DNA of 64,000 nt from Trifolium pratense (lineage: Eukaryota; Streptophyta; Magnoliopsida; Fabales; Fabaceae): positions 60,280,409 through 60,344,408 of the forward strand of contig NC_060062.1 of assembly GCF_020283565.1 (NCBI RefSeq), in the 5' to 3' direction. The first letter of the stretch is position 1. Each line of letters starts with the position of its first letter. The notes under the pieces are model-generated. The model made no database searches and was not told the origin of the DNA. It saw only the letters and a list, made by a program, of their open reading frames with translations. Shown piece after piece: positions 24,801 to 37,403 of this stretch. Position numbers and translations under genes: made by a program.

Positions 24801-25452
24801 TTTCTGTGACACTTTAAGATCTTCTGGAAACACTGCCCAAGTAGTGACTCCACTTTTGAGTGATCTTCCAATATTTTTTAGTCCATCTGATCCCTTTCTC
24901 ACTCCTACACGAAACGATTTTGATGTGTTTTTTCTTCCGCGACCACGAAAAGGAATAGGCAAAGAATCTAAATTAAATCTTAATTTCTTCATCCCTCTTG
25001 AGCTAGATGGCGTAGTCAAATTCGCATCCAAATCGTCCAACCTACATCATCCACTGTCTATTAGACTTAGAGATGCTTATGTTAACAACTTCGATTTTTC
25101 AAACCCTAAACCTTAAAGTGGAATATAACAAACAAAAAAATGGAAGCAAAATCAAATATTAGTCCATAATCATAAAGTAACCAATCAAACCAAGTAAAGT
25201 CGAACTGATCAGGTGTACCCGAGTTCGAATCCTGGTTGAAACAATCCTCGACCAAACTTTAGTTACCTTCTCACCGAACACCAAATTACTACGGTCAATT
25301 CTCTTGGTAACCAGAGAGTTAAGACAACAAAAAAAAAAGAAGCGAGTAACCAAATTATATTGATCATGTTACACAAATGGAAAATTGAAATACCTCACAA
25401 ATTTCTCTTTCTGACCTCCAATATACTGTGACTTGTAACCAGAATCAAACAT
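21877..25452 (-). CDS. Cyclic nucleotide-gated ion channel (plant CNGC)
   Basis: A plasma-membrane cation channel, typically Ca2+-permeable, gated by cyclic nucleotides and calmodulin. Seven coding exons on the minus strand: 25394-25452, 24447-25041, 23929-24141, 23402-23712, 23027-23138, 22699-22935, 21877-22590, totalling 746 residues in frame. Seen: the start MFDSGYKSQYIGGQ, the six-TM channel core, a pore loop FCYCLWWGLQNLSTLGQG across exons 4-5, a C-linker, a CNBD with the phosphate-binding cassette and hinge GDFCGEELLTWALDP, an IQ motif IQAAWRKYLRR and an acidic EEEEE stretch. The opening FVRLDDLD resembles the CNGC5/6/9 group, which I infer only from memory of that signature. A further ATG-less reading at 25040 is not a start, because an acceptor precedes it. 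Confidence 0.92.
25170..25345 (+). mobile_element. SINE-like insertion in CNGC intron 1
   Basis: It carries the B-box CCGAGTTCGAATCCT near 25209-25223 and ends in an A run (25328-25338). AGTAACCAA occurs on both sides (about 25177 and 25346), a likely target duplication. It is antisense to the channel gene. Confidence 0.5.
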
Positions 25453-25960
25453 TGTGAAGAGATAACATAGAGATCTGTCAGAAATACTACATATGTCTAG
25501 CAATTTCCTGTAATAAGAAATTCACAAAATGCATAAACTCTATTTGAACATGCAATAATTCAAACAATTGTAGTAATGAATGAAGGAAAAAATTGTGAAA
25601 TTTTTAAAAATTCTTACAAAATAAAGGGATTATAAAATCACACACAAGGAAACCATGCAATAACAATTTTGTTCATAAACATGATTTAAAACACAATTCT
25701 TAGAATAATTTGTTCATAATTTGTTCATAATGGAAAATGTATCCTTAAAAAAAAAATGGAAAATATTTTTCTCTTTCTTATCTATGAAAGATGAAAATGT
25801 GGATTTAAAAGAGATTCTTTAAATTAAAAATAAAGAGAAAATGAATTAGGAACTTACTGTGAGAATGTTTGAAGGCGTTGATCATACAAAACTATTAATG
25901 TACATTGAATTTTCTGGAGAGGACAAGGAGAATGGAAGAAGGAGAAACCTTGTAACCATG
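25453..25960 (-). other. CNGC 5' UTR exons and intron
   Basis: An acceptor TTATTACAG at about 25510 precedes the ATG exon, and a donor CACA|GTAAGT occurs at about 25860. This implies an untranslated first exon at roughly 25862-25950 and a 5' UTR intron of about 350 bp. Confidence 0.5.
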
Positions 25961-26798
25961 TTTTGTTTTTCGAGAACATTTAGGAACATTATTATTATAA
26001 GACCGTTATGACAGTTACATGTGTCGCCGCCACATTTCAGATTATCAAGAGGGCTTACGCCCAGCCATTCAGAATTTCAGATTGCTTTACTTTTTTTTAA
26101 TATTATTTATTTCTAATGATCACACGCGCACATTTCGTGTCCGTCTGTGTGGTCCGATTTTATGAAAATAAAAACATGTTAAAAAATATGAATGGTTTGA
26201 TGAAGATAAAAAGTATAGAAGTTATCTTTTTGTTTAAGGGAAGAAGTTATTAAAATAGAAACTAAGAATAGTGTTAGAAAAATGTTGAAAGTTAAGAACA
26301 GTTAAAAAAAAAAACCTTTTGTGGGAATTAAAAAAAAGCAAAAGCTATACCAAAACTTAACTTTTCCCTCTATAGATTTATTTTTTAAATGTAACTGCAA
26401 TACTTAATTTTTATTTTTTTACCAGATTTTTTAAAGTAAACTCAACATTTTTTTTTGTTCAGGAAACTCAATACATTTTATTTCATAATAAAAAGGCTTA
26501 AATGGCAGTATAAAAAAATAAAGTTTAAATGTAATTTCGGTCCCTTTGTTTTACTAAATCCATAATTTTAGTCCTCTTTTTTATTTTCCGCAATTTTAAT
26601 CCTTCTATTTTTAAAATTGGAGACATTTGATCCCTCTCTTAATTTGCCCTTCAATTTATATGACATGTCACCAATTAGCACAAATAAGACTCTTGTTCCT
26701 CCCTTCTCTATTTATAAACCAAGAATGAGAAACCCGTTTAATCTTATCAATCACTTTTGCGATTTTTGCTACCTTTCTATTAAAGAGAATGTCGATGT
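25961..26798. other. Intergenic, no gene seen
   Basis: AT-rich. It contains a common legume repeat (GGCTTAAATGGCAG, then TTTCGGTCCCTTTG and diverged TTTAATCC repeats, 26493-26640), also represented near 15411, 38155 and 56917. Confidence 0.5.
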
Positions 26799-26834
26799 GT
26801 CCCGTGCTCTTTACTGCCAGTACATTACATTATA

Positions 26835-27140
26835 CTCCCTTCGTCATATATTAAGAAATAACAAAGATCGATAAGTTAAGTCATTTTTACCCTATTTTAT
26901 TAAGAAAGAGAAATTTTTTTGGTAACTTTTACCCTTACATTCTTAAAGTTAAGTCATTGGATCCAATAAAATACACCACACTTTATCTAGCCAAATAATA
27001 TGAGATACATTTCTTGCGTTCCTTCTTATATGTATAAGTCTTTAAAGAGTAGAAAATTATCTACCAATTCATCTCTCTATCCCAACAGGGTTGCTAACAT
27101 GGATCAAATAAATTGAAGGTCAAATTAAATGCAGAGGGAG
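26835..27140. mobile_element. Stowaway-type MITE (copy B)
   Basis: Orthologous by position to 35-322. The CTCCCTTCGT and GAGGGAG ends are TA-flanked. Confidence 0.55.
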
Positions 27141-27251
27141 TAATAAGGACACCACACTTTTTTTTGTTAAGGAGGCAGCACACTTACTTTAAGGTTCTGT
27201 TTGGTTGAATGGATACTTGACAAAAAAATTATATATATTTTCGTACCAATT

Positions 27252-27423
27252 TTTTTTTTTTGTTATTACCCTTTGGTTCTTAGGAGAAGGGGGTTTTAGT
27301 AGTCCAGAGTTTGGGGCGAGTTCTGGCATCAAGTAGTTTCAGTCCCCTTCCAAATACAGTTGTTGAGGATCAAACCGTGATCCTTCCTACTAAGTTCAAC
27401 GTCAATCACCGCTGAACTAACAT
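27252..27423 (-). mobile_element. tRNA-derived SINE (family 1, copy B)
   Basis: Same insertion as 437-606. The flanking direct repeat is better preserved here (about TTTYGTACCAATTTT both sides). Confidence 0.7.
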
Positions 27424-28078
27424 TTTTGTACCAATTTTGTTTCCACCACAAGAAGATTTCAAGTGGCTGATGAAGCACGTACATTACCTCCTTATATCAT
27501 ATACTGTACTACCTTAATTAATTATTTCAGTTATGGATCAACGTTGACTGCTTAAGAGAAAGAGTAAGCAAGTTGATACTTGATCGGTTGGATTATAATT
27601 AATTATTTGCAGTTGGAAAAAGATTAATTTGTCTTTAGTGTCAGTCTCATAGGGATAGGGAAGGGAAGAACGTTTAAGGAACAACATCTACACCAACTTA
27701 ATTATTTTCCCATTCTTTTCTTAAACAAATCATATAAAAAGACTATTTGCGTTGTAATGACATCTCATTTCACTTAATTCAGTGTGAATTACAGTATTAT
27801 TAAATAAAACGAAAAGTAAAAGAATTCAGTTTGAAGTTTCATAAAACAAAGTCGACTTAACCATTTTTTACTATAAATTTTTAAGATTTATTTATTGAAA
27901 GATTTATTTTTATTTTTTTTATAATTCTATATATAAAGTCATAGTATTGCATCCATAGTTATTGACTAGTTTTTTTTTTTTTTTTGATATTTTCTTTTCT
28001 TTTTTCACAAAAGTTACCGGCTAGTTAATGTGGGACATGGGTTTTTTCTTTTCTTTCCTTTTTCGCAAAATGTTACTA

Positions 28079-28507
28079 CTCATTCAGTCTTATATATAAG
28101 AGAAGTTTTGTTTTTTAGGTTCATCGTAAAATGAATGTATATATAAAATAAATTTTGTTTTTTAGGATCATTGAAAAATAGATGTATATATATACATCTG
28201 TTGAGTATGGTTCATATATGCATCAGGAAGAGGCTGGGGGCGGCCAAGGAGCTGAGCTAGCGGAGCGAATTCTGAAACCGCTTGTAACACTGAAACCCTA
28301 ATTTATTCTTTCATCTAATAGAAACGAGCTGTAGCGAATTTTGCAGCCGGAGATGTACCTAAGGGGAACTCCGTTATCAAACTTCTTGTGTTCTTATTGT
28401 TTGCAATTTCGTTATTATTACCTTCTGTTACTATTTGTGCACAACAACATCCATTTTACAATGAACCTAAAAAGTAAAACTTCTCTTATATATAGGATCG
28501 GAGGGAG
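28079..28507. mobile_element. Stowaway-type MITE (copy B), split by a solo LTR
   Basis: Counterpart of 1266-1431. The central palindrome TATATATACATC is interrupted by the 248-bp LTR plus its 5-bp duplication. Confidence 0.55.
28199..28446. mobile_element. Solo LTR (or TRIM LTR), copy B only
   Basis: It starts TGTTGAGTATGG, ends GTGCACAACA, and is bounded by the 5-bp direct repeat ACATC (28194-28198, 28447-28451). Copy A has uninterrupted sequence at this point. No internal retroelement DNA is present. Its sequence is unlike the neighbouring copia LTR, so it is a different family. Confidence 0.85.
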
Positions 28508-28944
28508 TAGCTATAGTTAGTGTGGAACTCATGTCTTATAATTGTTTATTTTATTCATTATTAGTATTCAATTATTATACTCAATAATTTAGTAGTGATA
28601 AGCTCTAATAACATCCAACCCTCTCTGTCCCTTTCCAACTTGAATATTTGAGCTACATTTTTTGACTCTAATCTATAATTTCTTGCTAAAAAAGAATCAT
28701 ATATATGTATATTTAACATTTTTATTTTCTTTATATCCTTCCTTATGTACGTCATGAGAGGGCCATCATCATAATTATTGAAAATATCCTTTTCTAAATT
28801 TGCGAAAAATACCAAAAATATATGATTAAGAAATAGACCCAAAAAAACACTTGTTCACATGGTTTTTGCTTCTTGAGAATATATCTTTGATCATAAGTCA
28901 TATCACATGAATTATCTACTTCTTGAATTCTAAACTCTCCTCTC

Positions 28945-29244
28945 TGTTAGAACTATGAACAATGAATGGATGAATGTGAATGAACTAATTGTGAGAAAGA
29001 ATGAGAGAAAAGGGGTTAATTTCATTAATGATCAATTGGTATATCTTTACAATGGTGTAGTATGGTTTTTATACACAAAACCAATGAGTTAGCATTAACC
29101 AACTATGGTTACTTATTAACATAGCAGTTAACTCAACTAACTAACCTACACACTAACTAATTCTGTTTTACTTGTAAAGCAAGTAACAGCTTTTGCAACA
29201 ACCAAACTAACTCAATTTTAACTAACTTTGAATTATTCTTAACA
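28945..29244 (-). repeat. Copia 3' LTR
   Basis: On the minus strand it runs TGTTAAGAATAATTC...AGTTCTAACA. It appears identical to 33393-33692. Confidence 0.95.
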
Positions 29245-29251
29245 CACCCCT

Positions 29252-32200
29252 TTAATTCAAAGTCTCAAGGCTTTGAACATTCATCATTCTTCTTAAATCC
29301 TTGAATCTATCAATCTTCAATGGCTTAGTGAGCACATCTGCCATTTGCTTTTCTGTGTTGCAGTAAGTCATTTTGATCTTCCCCTTTGTAACTTGATCTC
29401 TCAAAAAATGAAACTTTGTTTCTATATGTTTGCTTCTTCCATGAGCTATAGGGTTTTTGGCCAGATTAATGGCTGATTTGTTGTCAACCATTAGCTCTAC
29501 TTCCTGTTCAATATCAATCTTCATTTCCTGCAGTAATGCTAGCAACCAAATTCATTGGCAAGCAGCATTGCAGGCAGAGATGTATTCTGCTTCACATGTG
29601 GATAAGGCAACTACACTTTGCTTTTTTGAGCTCCATGAGATTGGACAATTGAACAATGTGAAGATGTATCCCATTGTGCTTCTTCTTTCCACTTTATCAC
29701 CTGACCAGTCAGAGTCACAATAACCAACAAGCTTCTTTTGGTTCTCATCTGTTTTGGTGTACAAGACACCATAGTCAATTGTGCCCTGTAGGTATCTTAG
29801 GATTCTCTTCACTGCTTGCATATGTGACAGTTTAGGTGATTGCATAAATCTGCTAACAATCCCTACACTATGACATATATCTGGCCTTGAATTGCAAGCA
29901 TATCTAAGGCTTCCTACCATCTGTTTATAGTGAGTACTATTCACAGATTTGCCTTCATCATCAGCATTCAAATTTGATGCAGTTTCCATTGGAGTGTTGG
30001 CTGGATTACAATCCATCATGTTAAATCTCTTTAGTATATCTGAAGCATACTTCCTCTGATGTATCAGCATACCACTACTTGTCTTAGTGAATTCCAGCCC
30101 AAGAAAATATTTCAAACCTCCTAAATTGGTCATGTCAAATTCTGAGCTTAGCAGACTTGTCAGCTTCTTAACTTCATCTTTACTACTGCCAGTTATCAGT
30201 AAGTCATCAACATATAGACACACTATGCAAAGTCTATTCTGTGATGTACCTTTGACATAGATTCCATGTTCAACAGTGCATTTTGAGTATCCATTTTTGC
30301 TAAGAAACTCATCTATTCTCATGTTCCAAGCTCTTGGTGCTTGTTTTAGGCCATACAATGCTTTGTTCAGCTTCAACACATGATCTTCCTTTCCTTTAAC
30401 TATGAAACCCTGAGGTTGTTCAATGTATACTTCCTCCTCAAGTTTGCCATTGAGAAATGCAGACTTGACATCCAATTGAACAAATTCCCAGTCAAAGTGA
30501 TTTGCAATAGCAACTACTAGTCTCACAGTTTCAATCCTTGCCACAGGTGCAAAGATTTCAGTAAAGTCAATACCTTGTTTCTGTAGGAATCCTTTGGCAA
30601 CCAATCGTGCTTTGTACTTTGCTATAGTGCCATCAGGTAGGTATTTCAATTTGTATATCCATTTGACTGCTATAGGCCTCTTGTTTGCAGGCAGATGGAC
30701 CAAGTTCCATGTGTTGTTCTTTTCAATTGAGGCTATTTCTTCCTCCATTGCTCCCCTCCATTCTTCATATTTTGCTGCTTGTTGATATGTCAAGGGCTCA
30801 GTGTCTACATATAATGCAAAATGCACTATATCACCATCTGGTGTGATCATGTCATCTGGGATTGTTTCATACCCTTGCAGATTTCTGTTTGGAATACCTC
30901 CTCTTTCTGATCTTCTTAGTGCAACTGGCTCAGTTGCAGTTGTTGGAGGTGTTAGCATAGTGTTTTCTTCAGTTGCTTCTTCATCAAGTAACTGAAATGG
31001 AACATACTTTTTATCTGGTGTTGTATTTCCATTCCAATCCCAGCTCTTATCTTCTTCAAAAGTGACATCTCTACTGCTGGTTACCTTTTTTGTGATTGGA
31101 TTGTAGAGTTTATAGGCACCTGCAGTGTGATATCCTATCATGATCGTCATTTCACTTTTATCATCAAGTTTCTTCCTCTTTTGATCTGGTATGTGTCTAT
31201 GACAAAGACATCCAAATACCCTAAGATGCTTCACTGATGGTGTGTGACCTGACCAAATTGCTTCTGGTACCTTATCCATTTGTTTTGTAGGACATCTGTT
31301 CAGAACATAGCAGGCTGTAACTACAGCTTCACCCTAAAAGCTGTGAGGTAGATTCTTTTCTCTTAACATGCATCTGGTCATGTTCATTATAGTTCTATTC
31401 CTCCTTTCAGCCATTCCATTGTGTTGAGGAGTGTATGGAGCTATTATTTCATGCTGAATTCCATTTTCTGAACAAAATGTCTTGAATTCATTTGAGGTGT
31501 ACTCACCACCACCATCACTTCTTAGAATTTTAATCTTCTTTTCTGATTGCTTTTCAACTAACAGTTTGAATGACTTAAAATTCTGAAGCACTTCATCTTT
31601 GCTTTTCATTAAGTGAATCCACATCATTCTGCTGAATTCATCAATGAATGATACAAAGTACCTGTTTCCTCCTAAAGATAGTGTGTCAAATGGACCACAT
31701 ACATCTGTATATACTACATTAAGTACCTGCTTAGCTCTCATTGCAATATCATTGACAAAAGACTTTCTTGCTTGCTTGCCTAACAAGCAATGTTGACATA
31801 GATCTCTAGGGATCTTAATTGCAGGTAATCCATTGACCAGTTCATTGTTTTGCAGATAACTCAAGCTTTTGAAGTTCAGATGACCATACCTCAGATGCCA
31901 TAACCAAGCTTGGTCATTGATCTTTATTGTAGCCAGACATTTGGATTGATTTGCAGTCAAGGTGACTTGGAATGTTCTATTCTGAGATAGAGGGGCTCTC
32001 AGAATAGTGTTGTTCTGAGAATCATACACTTCCATGATGTTATTCTCCATATGCATAATGAATCCCTTCTCTAGTAACTGTCCCATGCTTAGTAAATTTG
32101 TTTTCATGTCTGGTACATATAGAACACCAGTGATGATGGCTTGATTTCCTTTCTTGCCTTTGATCAATACATCACCTACTCCTTCAGCTGGAATTGTTCT

Positions 32201-33352
32201 ATTGTCTGCAAACCTTATTTTAGTTTTTGATGAACTGTTGAAGTTGATTAGCCAATCTCTATGACTTGTCATGTGATTGCTGCAACCTGTGTCAAGATAC
32301 CAATGTTCTTGATCATCTTCAATATCTGTAATGGTTGCCATGTACAATGTTGGATCAACCTCTGAGTCACTATCTTCCTGAGCAATATGTGCTTCAGCCT
32401 TATTCTTTCCTCCATACCTTGGAACCTTCTTGCCTCTGCAATCTTTTGCAAAGTGACCAAACTTCTGGCAATTATAGCACTGTATGTTCTTCAAATTGAA
32501 CTTCCCTTTCTTATCTTGATTTGATGCAGTGCCTTGAGATGAAGATTCAGCTTGATCATTGTTTTTCTTTGAGTTATCTTGTGAACTATTGTTCTTCTTG
32601 GACTTATCTTTCCCCTTCCACTTGCCATTGCCTTTCTTTTCTGCATGAGCTTGCAATGCTTGATCAGTGGCCCTATCTTTTGTTCTTTCCATGATTCTTT
32701 GTTCATGAGACTCCAGTGTACATTATAATTCATCCAATGTCAATGTTGACAAATCTTTGGTTTCCATTATTGCAACAGTGATATAATCAAACTTAGGAGA
32801 TAAAGTTCTCATAACCTTACCAACAATGGTTTGATTGTCACAAGTATCACCACAGCTCTTCATCTGATTTGTGATGTTTGTGATCTTGTTAAAGTAATCT
32901 GCAATGCTTTCATTGTTTTCCATCTGCAGCAGTTCAAATTTTCTTTTCCAAGTTTGTAATCTAACCTGCTTCAGCTTCTCATTCCCTGAGTGTGCTTTCT
33001 CAAGAATGTCCCAACATTCCTTAGCTGATGTTGCATTCTCAATCTTCTGGAAATTCACCAAATCAACACATTGATGAATGAAGAACATTGCTTTGAAATC
33101 TTTTTTCTTCAATGCACGATGTGCATTCCTCTGATTGTCTGTTGCATCTGCTGCTAATTCAGTGATAGCAGTTTCAATCACATCTTGCACTTCTTGAAAC
33201 CCAAATATCACTTTCATTTGCTTATTCCATCGATCCCAATTGCTTGCATCAAGAATTGGCAATTTCCCACCAAAGCTGTTGCTAAGTGTTTCTAGTTGGC
33301 TTGTCATCTTCTTCCTGAGGTAATTGATCAAATTGCAGAGAATCTTGATCAA
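29252..33352 (-). pseudogene. Copia gag-pol polyprotein with three in-frame stops
   Basis: The frame is continuous from 33352 to 29252 except for stops at 32723-32725 (TAA), 31334-31336 (TAG) and 29552-29554 (TGA); all segments are in register with no frameshift. In order: gag (33352-32726); zinc knuckle [14 protein letters not shown]; protease DTGCSNHMT; integrase His/Cys region plus the D-D-E core ([18 protein letters not shown]); reverse transcriptase with YVDDLLITG; RNase H with GYCDSDWSGD. The stops separate gag from pol, integrase from RT, and the last RNase H part. The encoded product is therefore not made as one chain unless the stops are read through. Confidence 0.93.
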
Positions 33353-33392
33353 TTCTTTAATGCCACGAACCTTGAGGCTCTAGATACCAGTT

Positions 33393-33692
33393 TGTTAGAA
33401 CTATGAACAATGAATGGATGAATGTGAATGAACTAATTGTGAGAAAGAATGAGAGAAAAGGGGTTAATTTCATTAATGATCAATTGGTATATCTTTACAA
33501 TGGTGTAGTATGGTTTTTATACACAAAACCAATGAGTTAGCATTAACCAACTATGGTTACTTATTAACATAGCAGTTAACTCAACTAACTAACCTACACA
33601 CTAACTAATTCTGTTTTACTTGTAAAGCAAGTAACAGCTTTTGCAACAACCAAACTAACTCAATTTTAACTAACTTTGAATTATTCTTAACA
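33393..33692 (-). repeat. Copia 5' LTR
   Basis: This is the promoter-bearing LTR by element orientation. It directs transcription to the left, away from the fucosyltransferase ATG 34 bp to its right. Confidence 0.95.
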
Positions 33693-33726
33693 CTCTCTAA
33701 CATTAATTATTTCTTCTCAATATACC

Positions 33727-36700
33727 ATGGAAATCTTTCAAGCCACTAAGGGCATGATGGTACATAGTTTCAAGAGATTCATCACATCATTCTTTGTTGT
33801 AATTTTCATAGCACTTCCTATTTTTCTCATTGTTAACTTCATGTACTCAAACTCAAGCTTCTCTCTCTTTGAGGGGTTAACAAAAGACAAGGTGCTACTT
33901 GTTGGAGAAAGTGAATATGCTAACAACACTACAAATGTTACAACCAATATTGGAGGAAGAATTCATAACAAATCAGATGACAACATCAAAGGAAGCTATA
34001 ACAATATTGTCAACAATAACACCATGTCAAAGGTAAGTAATCATCTCACAATATTTTCAAAACCAAATCGAAAAGACTGGTTTAACCGGTTGAACCGGAA
34101 ATTAACCAATTTGTAGTTACGAGTTGGTTTGATTCTATTTACATTGCAGTTTTATTTACTTTTTTAATATTTTTATAATATATGGAGTATATTTTTATTT
34201 ATCATTCTATTCAACTATACTATTCAACCAATCGAACAATGACTCAAAAATTTTACTAGTTTGAAATATGAAGTTTTTAAAGCTTTGTTATGTCATTGTG
34301 AATCAATCATAGCACAAGATTTTTAAACCTGCATGTTGTAGTACTAATTAGGGATTGTTTTGGAATAGCTTATTTTTGAGTTTATGCAAAACAACTTATG
34401 TATTATTATAAGTTTTTATGTATTATTATAAGTTTGTCAAAATAGTTTATGAAAAAACAGCTTATGAAAATACCGTTTTTGTTAGTGAAAACTTATAAAT
34501 TAACATAAAAACTTCTTTATTTACATAAGTTGTTTTGCATAAGCTCAAAAATAAGTTATTCCAAAGGAGCCCTTATTTATTTACAACTTATTTGAATATT
34601 TGTACATGAGGAACATTGACACAATTGGTTGCACACAACGCCATATAAAAATATTTGTCATTGCATTTCCTTGAATTGTACAAATCATAGCTAGGCTGGC
34701 ATTGCTAAATTGGTTACTCAACTATAGGACCACCCTTACTATATATATATATATATGCATTTGCAGACTCTTCTCTCAAAGTCAAATATACAGCAAACAC
34801 GTTTTTTATATGGACACAAATGATCACTTTGCCCCAATAACTCAATTGACAGAGAGTAGAAACATTGTAATATACAGATCCGAAGTTTGAACTCGAAATT
34901 TGCATTTATTTACTTTTAAGGGGTAAAATTACGGTCACTTGACAAAAAAATCACTTTGTTTAAATCCATTAAGGCGGCTTTATTACATATTATAAAATTT
35001 ATTACATAGTTTGAGTAATTAATTTTTTTAATATATTTTTGTTCTGTTTTTTATGGTCCAAAAACTCACTCTATTTCCTTAAGGTGCAAGGGAAAATTGA
35101 AAATGATACTACAACAACAGAAGGAAGATCAGCTACAACCATAGGTTTGAAGAATGAGTCAATTACAAGTTCCACAAATGATTCAAATCTACATAAGGTA
35201 AAATTACGGTTACCAGACTACTTGACAAAAAAAATGATTTTGTTTAAATCCATTAAGGTGACTTTGTTACATATTATAAAATTCTTAAATAGTTCAAGTA
35301 ATTAAATTTTTTATATATTCAACTCTCATATTTCTTACAGTGAAAAAAAAACTCATATTTCTTAATATATCAAACTTTCAAAAAAAATAATTTGTTTTTT
35401 TTATGGTCCAAAACTAACTCTATTTCCTTAATGAATATGGCCAATTTAAGGTGCAAGGGAAAATTGAAAATGGTACTACAACAACTGAAGGAAGATCAGC
35501 TACAACCATAGGCTTGAAGAATGAGTCAACTATGCATGCTGTAATCCATGATGATTACAAAGAGAAATTTCTTGATGGACTTTTAGCTTCTGAATTTGAT
35601 GAAACATCATGCATAAGCAGGTTACAATCGCATTTATACCGCAAATCTTCGCCTCATAAACCTTCTTCATATTTGATATCGAAACTACGCAACTACGAAG
35701 AAATTCATAGAAGATGTGGACCTAATAGTAAAGCTTACAACAAAATCATGACAAAGATTCTTCATTCTAAGAACATTAAGGTTGATGATGCTTCAATGTG
35801 CAAATATCTTATTTGGACCCCGGCTAATGGTTTAGGGAACCAAATGGTTAGCATCGCTGCAACATTTCTTTATGCTCTTCTCACAAATCGCACGATGCTC
35901 GTACGATTCAGGAAAGACAAACAAGGTCTATTTTGTGAACCATTTCGAAATTCGACTTGGTTGTTATCAGAAAAATCTCCTTTTTGGAATCAAGATCATG
36001 TCGAAACATACCAAAGTGTGATAGAGAAGGAAAAGGATAATAAAAATTCAAAAGTGGATTTGCCATCATCACTATTTCTCAATCTACAATACCAAGCAAA
36101 TTTTCATGAGAAATTCTTTCACTGTGATGATAGTCAAGCTCTTCTCATCAAAGTTCCTTTGTTGATTTTGCAATCAGATCAATATTTTGTACCTTCTCTT
36201 TTCATGACACCTTTTTTCAACAAGGAAGTGGAAGCAATGTTTGACGAAAAAGACACGGTTTTTCACCATCTCGGACGATACCTTTTCCACCCTTCAAATT
36301 CGGCGTGGAGACTAATCACAAATTTATATCAAGCACACTTGGCTAAAGCAGATGAGAAAATAGGCCTTCAAATAAGAGTGTTTAATCCTATTTCAACTCC
36401 ACAAGAGGTAATTATGAATCTAGTTTTAAATTGCACTATACACAACAAATTACTTCCAAAAGTAATTGATATGAAAAATTCAATGTCTACTTCAAGTGAC
36501 AAAAACAAGACGATTACGAAAGCTGTTCTTGTGGCGTCTTTATATCCAGAATATGGTGAGAATTTAAAGACGATGTATATGAATAAACCAACGGATACCG
36601 GGGAAGTAATAGAGGTTTATCAACCAAGTGGTGAAGAGCAACAAAAATTCAATGATAATAAGCATAATATGAAGGCTTGGGTTGATATGTATCTACTAAG

Positions 36701-36968
36701 TTTATCTGATGTGTTGGTGACTACTTCTTTGTCTACATTTGGATATGTTGCTCAAGGTTTGGGAAATTTGAAGCCATGGCTTCTATACAAGCTTACAAAT
36801 AATGAGACTCATTTTCCAGCTTGTGTAAGAGAGTTTTCAATGGAGCCTTGTTATCATGCTCCTCCTAAGCATTATTGTAGTGGAAAGCCTATAAAAGATT
36901 TTGCTTCGTCTTTCATTTATACGAGAGAATGTAAGGATTATTGGCCTGGTGTAAAGTTGGTAAATTAA
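33727..36968 (+). CDS. Galactoside 2-alpha-L-fucosyltransferase-like protein, GT37 family (copy B)
   Basis: Exons 33727-34032, 35084-35197 and 35451-36968, giving 645 residues with the same layout, motifs and duplicated exon 2 as copy A. Relative to copy A I see three substitutions, all in exon 3: Thr to Ala next to the GLGNQM signature (about residue 276), Phe to Leu (about 432) and Glu to Gln (about 434). No stop or frameshift was found, so the protein should be functional if expressed. The native upstream region is displaced by 4.75 kb: the copia right LTR ends 34 bp before the ATG. Expression may be lost, or may now depend on antisense or bidirectional LTR activity. Confidence 0.9.
34354..34573. 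mobile_element. Foldback MITE in intron 1 (copy B)
   Basis: Counterpart of 2514-2730 with several indels in the arms. Confidence 0.55.
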
Positions 36969-37208
36969 TGGTTTCAAATAGTTAGGATTATTCGATGATA
37001 GTTAGCAAGTGTGAAGCCTAAGATTATTTACATATTTAATTACATTGCTAATTGTACATTTTGAAGCCTATTATGAATGAAATAAATGAGATAGATAAGT
37101 GAAGACACTAACGAGTTTCAGTGGTTAGTTAATTAGTTAGTTACCAAGTACACAAACAATATGTCAATTAAATATTTTTTATCTTGACATGTGAATTAAA
37201 TATTTTGA

Positions 37209-37345
37209 TTTTTTTTGTCGGTCTAGTAACTAGAACTTTCATTTTTAAATGAATAAGTGAAGTGTTCGGAGTTCGAACTCCGAATCGATAGCTCCTACAT
37301 AAAATAAGATATTTCTTACCAATTGAACTAAACCAAAGTAAATAG
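37209..37345 (-). mobile_element. tRNA-derived SINE (family 2, copy B)
   Basis: Counterpart of 5367-5503, with the B-box GAGTTCGAACTCC at about 37268. Confidence 0.6.
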
Positions 37346-37403
37346 AGATAACATATAGAGAAGAGATAGAGATAACATCCTGTAAAAAAAAATCACCAAA
37401 GTA

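Larger units (their letters stand above)
28945..33692 (-). mobile_element. Ty1/copia LTR retrotransposon, full length, copy B only
   Basis: A 4748-bp element flanked by CTCTC (28940-28944, 33693-33697). The uninterrupted site is in copy A near 1860-1870. Two 300-bp LTRs read as identical. On the minus strand a primer-binding site resembling initiator Met tRNA (TGGTATCTAGAGC) lies just inside the right LTR at about 33376-33388, and a purine tract AAAGGGGTG lies just inside the left LTR. The internal order is gag, protease, integrase, RT, RNase H, which defines copia. The single reading frame has three in-frame stops. Confidence 0.96.

Noticed and set aside
24844..25116. 90-codon plus-strand frame over CNGC exon 2, and the apparent start at 25040
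   Set aside because: The plus frame is a shadow of the channel gene. The codon at 25040 is TTG just after a splice acceptor, so the true start is in the exon at 25394-25452.
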